Origin: Telopea speciosissima | Taxonomy: Eukaryota > Streptophyta > Magnoliopsida > Proteales > Proteaceae | Direction of reading: 5' to 3' | NCBI RefSeq assembly: GCF_018873765.1 | Contig: NC_057916.1 | Span: forward strand, 14,094,001 to 14,158,000 | DNA length: 64,000 nt | Part shown: positions 55,801 through 64,000 of the stretch, piece by piece | How the letters are laid out: each line of letters starts with the position of its first letter | Numbering within the stretch: position 1 is the first letter of the stretch | Notes under the pieces: generated by a model | What the model saw: the letters and a program-made list of their open reading frames with translations, nothing else | Told to the model about the DNA's origin: nothing | The model's database searches: none | Position numbers and translations under genes: made by a program

Positions 55801-58800
55801 TTGAAGTCAACTTCTTCAAGCATCGAGTCTTTTATATCTTTGACAATGCCAACCTACTGAAAGGATGGATAAGATTGATACCCAAAACTTCTAACACAAG
55901 AACAACCAAAAAAAAGAAGGCAGATAAACAAAGAAAGAACTGTTAACTTTCTTCATTAACTGAACGCATAGGATAAAACAAATGTGAAAATAAAGATAAG
56001 GATATAAGACAGGGTCATTGTTTCGAATTGACAACCTAGAAATGCCCTTTACACGGACAAATCATAAATTGATTCCACAAATCTACTATTTTAACTGATA
56101 ATAGGAAATCCATTCCTCAAAACTAGCAGTACTAACTGCAATCATAGTTGTCAAGGCGGCTAGGTGACACCAGCAAGGCGACTAGGCGACAGCGCAATGC
56201 CTAGGTGACACCTAAGCAACGCCTAGGCAACACCTTGACAACTATGACTGCAATAAATGGTGAGCTCGCTATCTCTACTTGGAACTATAAGAATTTCAAC
56301 TCATAAGCTCTAATAGTTTCAACAAGAGGTGTTGCATCCATTTACATGACATTTACTCTTATTTAGAAAAACTAATAGTAAGATCCATCATGACATTAAA
56401 AATGACCCACCCTAATTTGCCACTCAAATTTGGCATCAAAGTCATAAAAATAAAGAGTTGCAAATATAGGTAGTTAGGCATTCATCATCCACATACCAGT
56501 GACGCACGGCTGAGCTCAGGGTTCAGGAATTCCAAAATGCGGGCGACAACATATACAAAGTTTAAATCAGCAACTAATATATCCTCTATCCCAGGCTTTA
56601 AGACCTTTATCACAACACTCTCTTCGGAACCTCTGAGTTTTGCACCATGAACCTGAACAAAAAATTTAAAGCTTCTCATCATATGCCCTGAAGTGGGGTG
56701 AGAAAAGAAATTCGAGAGAGCATACAGTAAACCTGAGCAATAGAGGCTGAGGCAATAGGCACAGGATCAACATACTCATAGACACTTTCTATTGGCCTTC
56801 CTAATTCCTCACGCAGAATAGCTTGAATTTCTTCGAAAGGAACTGCTGGAGCCCGGTCAAAGCAATTCTGAAATTCCTCAACATATTCAGGTGGAAACAA
56901 TGTTGGAGCTGATGCAATGAACTGCCAATTGCAAGAACAAATAAAGAGCATGAGAAACACCAAGCAGACAATTCACAACCTAAGTTGAGTCAGGATCAAG
57001 TTTTCCAGGGACATGGGTGAGTTCATGAGGAGTTGAGTTACAGGTTGACCTTTCCTCCCAAAGGTTAGGTTTTGGTTGGTTCCCAACCCACTCAAGATGC
57101 ATGTCTCCCAGTAAATTATGAAATCTTTCCAACTAAAAATATTTAGAAAGAAACATAGGCAAACAAGACTTACCTGACCTAACTTGATGTAGGTAGCTCC
57201 CAAGCGTTCAAATAACCTCCTTAAATAACGTGGAGAAAGTAATCCCAGCTGCATTTGAGTTGGCAAATTCCCAGATGCATTGGCTGTCTGCAGAGAACTC
57301 AAGAGTATCAGTAATCATTCATTGTTACTAGACACAATGGCTAATCTCAACCAACAACAACAACTTAGCCTTATCCCAACTAAATGGGATTGGCTAATGG
57401 CTAATTTCAACTCCCACCCCCAAAAGAAAAGGACTCAAGAGGATAATGATACACATAGCAGAGAAGACAAATATGGAACCCAGCATCATGCACAATTTTA
57501 CAGATACAAAGACTTGGCACAAATGTAAAGATCAGTATGAATAACTCTAAGATTCCATCTACACAATATATCCCCAGTCAATAATTGAATTGATCATTTT
57601 TTTTTTTGGGGGGGGGGGGTTGTTTGGGTCCACAAATGTTTACTAGATTCTCTTGACAGTAAGAAAAAATAAACTGATGCTTGAATGCTAATAATTCCAA
57701 ATCAGGTCATTTTTGGTGAGACGAGACCCATTGAATGCATAGTTGTGCACCATGTTACTAGAGTTGAAGCTTAGAATAGTGGAAGAGAACAAGAGAAGAG
57801 GAGAGAAGATGAGAATGAGAGGTAAGAGGAGGAGGAGAAGGTTGGCGGTAATGACTTGGGGAGAGAATTGGTCCCTCTCCCGTATATTCATTCACTTGCT
57901 AATATTATATGGGAAATAGAATATACACTATAAGGTAGCCTAGGGAGGTAGAAGGGACAAAGCACAACACAAGAAAATAACAAAGTACCTAAAGTACCCT
58001 TATTACATAACTCTAACAACTAGATATTCCATTTATAACTAAACATAACATTTCATACCTCAAAAACTTATTTTTTTCAGTTATAATTCCTATGGTTGTT
58101 GATGGGATCAAGGATAAAGCAGTTGGGCATCAATATGCCAATTATGACAGTGTGATTAACCTCCATAATAATGTTATGGATCCTAAAACAGAAAGCTCAG
58201 CATGTGAACTCTGATAAAAAAAAATGTAAAGAGAAATATCAGAGCAGCAGCAAAAATCAATCTGCTGGTGAATGAAAGGGGAAGAGAATAAAGTTAAAAA
58301 ACCGTTACTGAATCCAAAAAAGAGAAGAAGATATCTTTCATGCAACAAATGGTTGTGTGATATGTGATTGTTAATATCTTTACTTAAACAAAATGTGAAT
58401 TTATACAAATCTTTCTCTTGGAACAGTGGTAGTTGGATACTATAAAGATACTGATAATAAGACAATATCACCAACAAATGTAAGAAATGACCTCTTCTAA
58501 GTATCTCGAAGTCCATAAGTATTTGCAAGATCAAAACATTTCTATAATTAGAGCAGAGTTGTAGAATAGGCCTAGGTGACCAGGAAGCTCAAAGAGTTCC
58601 TAGCTGACTGTAAAATTAGGACGCGACGAAGGTTCCAATTTTACATTTCGCTACCAGATAACAGCCTAAGTATAGTTTTTCGCTAATCCAGCGACTGATA
58701 AAAGTTGAAGCGATTGTAGACCACCGTTGCCTCGTAACGAGCAACAATCTTCTTACCTTGCCTTCTACAAGACAACAGCTGGGTTGGGTGGGATGTGAAG

Positions 58801-61800
58801 AAATGGCAAAGCATTCAGCGTGGCATTCTTCACTTCCTCACTTCCAGCCTTCCTCCATCCACTCCTTCCAGCTATCATTCCTCACCTTCCTTCCTCCACT
58901 CATTTAAGCATTTCTAATCAGACCTGGTTGATGAACTGGGAACGCCATCTCCTTTTCTTGTACCGTGTATTTTCCCTTGGTGTCATTGAGCTTACGGCTC
59001 TCATAGCCAATTGGGTGCCTGAGTTTAGATGTAGGGCTGGGTGGCTGAACACCGGTCTTTATATTAAAGCTTCTGCTACCTATCTGATGATGTATTAGGG
59101 AGGCTCTTTTGACCGGTCTGAGGCTTTACCTCACCCTTTCTCGCTTACTCGTTGTGGTTTACCACGGAATCAACCAAGTTAAGATTCTCTGGGCGGCTGA
59201 CCCTATTTATTTGGTTGGGGTATATTTTTGAAGTTGGCAGGAAAGATACCACCTACAAAGAGGTTTTGGATGTTATACATACAAGGCATGGAAAAAGTGA
59301 AGCCCATAGGGTGCACCAGGTAGCATAATGAGTGTCTGTTACTCTACCATTCTGTCCACTTAGCCCTACAACTAAATGAGTTAGGACATGTTACCTAGGA
59401 AAAAATACACACTACATACTCAACTAGTAAAATTCTTGTTTACCTAAACAACGCCTAATACTGGTTAAAGATTCCATCCATGATTCCAAGTCCCTGAGAA
59501 GTCAGGCTTATGTGTGCAACGTCAAACACCAACGCAAAGGATATGAGGTTGACATCATCCATGAATTATCCTGTTGTATGCTATAAAAAATCACAGACCG
59601 ATAAAGTATGTTTTTGCTAGATAAAAATGTCAACATGTTAGCATCATTATTAATTATTCTTATTCTTTGCTTAATAAGATCACAAACTGATAATAAAAGG
59701 AGAAGGAAGCATTCACAATCAAACATGCCACAAGATAATATCAGAACAAAAGCTCAAGAAAAATTTACCTTAGAAACATCTGCTAACCACTCACTGCCAA
59801 CACCAACAACAGCTTGAATACCTTGAACCAATCTCAGAGCTCCCCGTGGCCCCGTACTTAAAGATGTTTGGACAATGTCCTCCACCAATCCAGGCAAGTT
59901 GTCCATGCCATCTGCAGGAAAGTGAAAAGCTTAAAGATTAAAATATAACTGGAAATTACAAAAAGAAAAGGTGCATATAAGATATCGAGACTAGACAACC
60001 ACACCTAGACCAAGAAAATTACTGCATATCAACCAAAATTTGTCCTTTTCTGCTCTCTTTAGGTAGGGGGAGGTTTCTGAGGGCAATTGAATCTATATTA
60101 GTCTGGTGAGATGGAGAGAGTATCAGGTGTTTAGCTGGAGAGTTGGGGAGCATTGTTGTGTTGTTCTGCTCCTGTTGATTCTTTCTTATTTTCTTCTTAG
60201 GATTTTTGCACTTTTTGCTTGCCAGGCCTGTTTCTGTTTTCTTGTTCTCTTCTTAATAAACAAAACTTTTGTTTCCTACCAGAGAGAAAAAAGAAAAAAT
60301 CATATACCATCTGGCTGCTTGAGAGCACATTTCCAAGATGAAGGACAGAAGGGGACTGTAACTTAAACCTCTTCACTTGATGAACAAAGCAATGACAGGG
60401 AAATGGCTTCATCCCTCTAACTGGGGAATAATATAGTCTGCGGAGGAGTGTTTGTGGTGGCAAGTATGGAGCGCCCATGGGTTATATCCAAAAAAAAGGC
60501 AGGGTTATCCTATGACTGAGAGTGGTAAGGGAATTATGAAAATTCTCTACTGCTTTTGGAAAACATATGCATCTATGTTGGTTCAGGTGAGTTGGTTAAT
60601 TTTGGGGATGCTACTTGGAGTAAAATCAACAATTGAATCAGTTCCCATCCTTCAAAATACTTGGAAACAAGTGGGCATAAACACATGGATTCAAGTCTAT
60701 GCACAGATGTACAGGATCCAAGGTTCCAGATAAATTTTCATGATTTGGCATCCCATCTCTTAAGGAGAAGGTTCAAGTCCAGCCCAACAAAGTGATAAAA
60801 CTTAAAAGAGAGTAGTATGTCAACCCCAAAGAATGTGTTCCATTAAGTCATTCTTCTGGTGCTAATGGCTACTCCAAACACCTAGATCATGCACAGGATG
60901 CATATATACAGGGTTAACCAAAGCCTCTGAAAGGGAAGGAAAATAAAGCTCTCACTCCACTCACAAGGCATTGATCCAAAAGGTTTAGTGGGAACTTGGA
61001 TTTTTATTTTTTTTTTAAGTACCCAGAACACATGGCTCCTGCATTTAGCAGGGTCTAGGGAGCGTCAAATGTACGCAGCCTTACCCTTGTTTCCAAAGAG
61101 GCTGTTTCCAGGACTTGAACCCGTGACCAAGCATTCAACAAGTGAGCACTTGACCAACGCACCAGGCACGACCTTTTTAGTGGGAACTTGGATACTTTTA
61201 TTAATAAACCTTTAAAAAATATTTTCTTCATGTTAGATTGGCCTTTGTTTTTCTTTTTCCATTTTTTTGTAAAAGAGCTCCAAGTTATTTGTTTATTCAT
61301 TTCGTTTGTATAACACCCTTTCTTCCACATCAAATAATGGATGAGAAAGAACATCGAACTACCCATGCACACATCCATGTAGCCATGTACTTCTGTTCTT
61401 CTTTTTCAATTTCTTAAACAAGTACTCCTATACTAATTTCCAAATAGGTTCATAAACAGCTCCAATTCATGCCAACTTTACTAGGATCCAAGATTCATAT
61501 TAGAAAAATAGAAGGTGCAGGTACAGTGCTGAAAAAATGGGTTAAGCATTGGACTTGAGGTGCCTACCTCACATCTGAAACTACAATCCAACTAAGACTT
61601 TGACTTGAGAAAAGCGCCAATATCCATTTTGCAAGTTTTTTTTAAAAAAAAAAAGGCTTTCTGCTCCACATTTCCACAGATTCAAATAAATTTCCATGCT
61701 TGCACGAGGAATAGCAATTATCACATAAATTCACCTGGCATTCAGTGACTCTTTGGGAATAAGAATTTTGAGTTATTTTATCTTATTGCATATTTGTATT

Positions 61801-63047
61801 TTATGTTAATGATAAAATTACCTACTAATTTTTCATTTTGTTGTCCATCCGTTGTTCAGGATGGACTGTAGTGCATGTGCCTTTAAAACATAATGTTGCA
61901 ACCCTCCCTATTTGTAGTATAAACAGAGCTAGAAAGGAATTATTGTTCCAGTGGGGGATAAGCAAGAATCTCGCATGAGCTTCATTTCATTATCCATCTA
62001 AACCCAAAAGCAGCAAGGGATTCCATTGTAAACCATCATATCAATGAATGAGAAAAGAAGTTCCCCCCCCCCTTCCCCCCCCCCCCCCCAACCAAAAAAA
62101 AAAGAAAAGAAAATATTATTAGATAAAAAATAAGAAGAATAAGTAAAACACCTTGAAGTCGGGAAGAAAAATCCTGTGACTGTGAATACCGAGCATATAA
62201 TGGTACTACATTTGAGTGATGTTTGAGATTCCTTATCTGAACTGAGGTCCTTATTGCTGGCAACTGTAACCAAATAATAAACTCTCTTCAAGCAACATGT
62301 TAGAAAAACAAAAAATCTTAAACCATAATTGAACCTGATATAAAACATATTTGGCGGCGTTGGAGCAGTAAAGTTTGGTTGTGCTGTGTATTCTACGACC
62401 AAAGTAGCAGACCGTTTGACTCTAAGGATAAACAACAGGAACATCTCTCCTCACGCAAAGGCAGGTAGCAATATAATTTGAATCAGATGTCAGGAATTCC
62501 TCATCAAGAATGTTAATTAGATACTTGATAATGCTTTAGGTAATGTAGTGAGACAATCTATCTACAAGAAGAGAAGTTTCACACTCTAAATCAGCTACAA
62601 GAAATTATTTGAAAGTGTGACTCTTCTCGAATACATTTCGAGTAGAACTCCCTCAAGGAAGACTTAGCCTCTGAAATATTCCAGTCCTTGAATAATCGAA
62701 TAAGGAGTTAAGGACAACTACGATGAATCTGAAAAAGTGTCAGAGAAAGAATACAGAAAACTAACATTGATAATTGGATGATCACGAATACATTATCTCA
62801 CAATCTAAACATTAAGAAATCTTCCAGAACCAAAAAAAAAATCTAGCTAAAACCCTAAACATAAAATTTAAAAAGGAAAAAAGGAGGGGGGGGAGGAGGA
62901 GGGGAACTCCCTGAATGAGAATTAATGGTTCGATGTAAGCTACAAAGAATTAAAAGAAGAAATGATTCGAACATTGACCTTAGAATTAGAGTGGTGAAAG
63001 AGTGGTAAACGACCGAAAGCTGCGCCTCTAAACGATGAAACAGCCAT
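52893..63047 (-). CDS. ABC1K9: Chloroplast ABC1-like atypical kinase, ABC1K9 type
   Basis: Eleven minus-strand exons join in frame into 539 residues: 63047-62979, 62263-62152, 59911-59769, 57287-57174, 56921-56733, 56652-56497, 55853-55588, 55421-55324, 54267-54089, 53640-53524 and 53069-52893. The N-terminus ([20 protein letters not shown]) looks like a plastid transit peptide. ABC1 signatures: KLGQ at 143-146, the Ala/Ser loop ASAS at 203-206, Lys225 in [14 protein letters not shown] at 274-282, catalytic HADVHAGN at 361-368 and DFG at 381-383. Length and C-terminus fit Arabidopsis ABC1K9 (At5g05200, from memory). The plastid ABC1K family is tied to plastoglobules and prenyl-lipid metabolism; the substrate of this member is not established. 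All introns are GT-AG except intron 9, which starts GC at 54088. The introns hold a SINE and a hAT MITE and reach about 2.5 kb. No break is seen; it should be functional. Confidence 0.95.
54780..54802. repeat. A-run/G-run tract in ABC1K9 intron 8
   Basis: A run of A followed directly by about 13 G. One of several long G/C homopolymers in the window. Confidence 0.8.
56143..56246. mobile_element. hAT-type MITE, 104 bp, in ABC1K9 intron 6
   Basis: Terminal inverted repeats CATAGTTGTCAAGGCG / CACCTTGACAACTATG and perfect 8-bp target-site duplications ACTGCAAT (56135-56142 and 56247-56254). The interior is made of CCTAGGYGACA-like words. It is the same family as the truncated copy around 10237-10674. 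Confidence 0.85.
57349..57400 (+). repeat. Dispersed plant repeat, second copy (ABC1K9 intron 3)
   Basis: (CAA)n followed by TTAGCCTTATCCCAACTAAA and TGGGATTGGCTAATGG. Matches the EDR4-like exonic copy at 40964-41022. Confidence 0.6.
57600..59768. other. ABC1K9 intron 3 sequence
   Basis: AT-rich intron with a T-run/G-run tract at 57600-57620. The stretch 58600-59300 is richer in GC and has an open frame at 58820-59098 without a recognised domain. It may be an unclassified insertion. Confidence 0.35.
60984..61193 (-). mobile_element. Full-length Au-type SINE with 18-bp target-site duplication (ABC1K9 intron 2)
   Basis: The body is 61002-61175 on the minus strand. It carries an A-box-like TGGTGCGTTGGTCAAGTGC, B box GGGTTCAAGTCCTGG and the Au body with AACAGCCTCTTTGG, GGGTAAGGCTGCGTACAT and CTGGGTACTT plus an A-rich tail. 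Flanking direct repeats TTTAGTGGGAACTTGGAT (60984-61001 and 61176-61193) are perfect over 18 bases, so the insertion is fairly young. It lies in the same transcriptional orientation as the kinase gene. Confidence 0.9.
62060..62103. repeat. C-run/A-run tract in ABC1K9 intron 2
   Basis: About 25 mostly C bases followed by an A run, close to the acceptor-proximal side of exon 2. Confidence 0.8.
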
Positions 63048-63797
63048 CGGAGCTCTCACTGCTCAGCTTTCGTTCTAGGCTCCTAATTCTTGCTTTCAGT
63101 TCCTCTGAGGAAAACGATGAATTGGCGACGATATTTTCCTATATAGTAAGAGTGAAAGAGAAAATGCCACGTGGCCTGCTGACTAACAAGGAGATCCCTG
63201 ACAAAAGCAATGACGAGCTGCGACCCTTTTATTTTGGAGGTAAGTGGATAGAAACGATTTTTACCCTTTTTCTCGGTGATGCAAAAACTATTGGATAAAT
63301 TACATGACACCTCCAGAAAATCGAACCCTGCTTAATTCATCCCTTCTTATTTTAAAATACTTACCCGTCCCTTCTAGAGTAATGCGGTGTTAACTTAAAA
63401 CAATTCAAAAATTGAAAAGACAATTTTAACCTCAATCAAAATAGGATAAACAATGACTATTGAGGTATCCAACGTTTGTAGAAAATGGATTTTAGATGCC
63501 CAAATCGCTCTACTCTCTTACCCTCTCTGTCTTTCTCTGCAATTGACTCCAAACCCCTTTTCACACGACCAGTCTCGAGCAATCAAATTCATCAATAGGG
63601 CTAAATCAACGCAGCTCTTCATAGGTTCAGTAGATTCAAGCCCGGATCCAACTCCAACATCAACAGCAACACATGGCTGCCATGAGATCTTCCAGATTCA
63701 AGCCGTCAGATCAACGGTAACTTGTTGTGGAGTTTGATTTCTTCCTCCACACATCAAAGAACTTATGCTTCAAGACCAGTTGAGTCTTGGACACTTG
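63048..63797. other. ABC1K9 5' flank
   Basis: The promoter of the minus-strand kinase should lie here. A 94-codon open frame at 63453-63737 has no recognised domain. I see nothing else that can be named. Confidence 0.4.
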
Positions 63798-64000
63798 AAC
63801 TCTTGAGTAGGGGTGTAAATGAATAGCCAAAATCCGTTTCCGTATCCGTGCCCGTATCCGTTTAGCACTATCTGAATCCATCCAAAAGCTAAATGGATGC
63901 GGATACGGATAGGCTATAGCTATCCGAAGCTATATTTACATGTAAACGGATAAAATATCCAATCCGTATTTGTGTTCATATCCGTTTAGCAGTATCTGAA
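63798..64000. repeat. hAT-like terminal repeat region, cut by the window end
   Basis: It starts AGGGGTGTAAATGAATAGCC, a typical hAT-like terminus, followed by repeats of TATCCGTTTAGCA and CGTATCCG. Related but more diverged words occur near 24807 and 25040. Confidence 0.5.

Noticed and set aside
58820-59098. 92-codon frame inside ABC1K9 intron 3 as a nested gene
   Set aside because: No motif recognised, and it is unneeded for the kinase reading frame. Kept only as unclassified intron sequence.
60735-60800. tRNA-like element (GGTTCAAGTCC B box)
   Set aside because: Only a B-box-like word is present; no A box, stems or cloverleaf can be drawn.

Overview
This is nuclear DNA from a flowering plant. 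The signs are introns with GT-AG borders, AT-rich spacers, plant-only protein families (NETWORKED, EDR4, FAR1/FHY3, chloroplast ABC1 kinase), plant LINEs that carry RNase H, an Au-type SINE, hAT MITEs and a plant-type tRNA-Arg. I cannot name the species. The transposon load and long introns argue against a compact genome such as Arabidopsis. A dicot-like lineage is my inference, because the EDR4-like gene and the ABC1K9-like gene are neighbours here as they are, from memory, in Arabidopsis (At5g05190 and At5g05200).

Layout. 1-2.4 kb: promoter and first three exons of a TPR-like, probably organelle-targeted protein; its later exons were not found. 2.4-25.8 kb: a transposon graveyard holding an inverted-repeat element, SINEs, a 5'-truncated LINE, a broken Copia element, a second decayed LINE, Ty3/gypsy LTR pieces and several MITEs, including one hAT MITE inside the remains of another. 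25.8-33 kb: a NET4-type actin-binding gene with a long upstream non-coding stretch. 33-38 kb: spacer with one fold-back element. 38-43 kb: an EDR4-like gene, 989 residues. 43.7 kb: tRNA-Arg(CCU). 43.9-47 kb: a decayed FAR1-related gene. 48.2-51.9 kb: an intron-less, multiply disrupted copy of a SNAPC4-like four-repeat MYB gene, probably a retrocopy. 52.9-63.05 kb, minus strand: a complete 11-exon chloroplast ABC1 kinase of the ABC1K9 type, 539 residues. The last kilobase is spacer ending in a hAT-like terminal repeat.

The intact protein genes have unrelated jobs: vacuole-actin linkage (NET4), defence and trafficking (EDR4) and plastid lipid or quinone homeostasis (ABC1K9). They are neighbours by chromosome history rather than a functional unit. 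The most interesting points are a dispersed repeat apparently built into the EDR4-like coding sequence, a 23-bp poly(A) insertion with a perfect 14-bp target-site duplication inside the SNAPC4-like copy, a hAT MITE with five copies of a 10-bp palindrome, and a GC-AG intron in the kinase gene. I saw no CRISPR array, no prokaryotic-type operon and no clearly new enzyme system.
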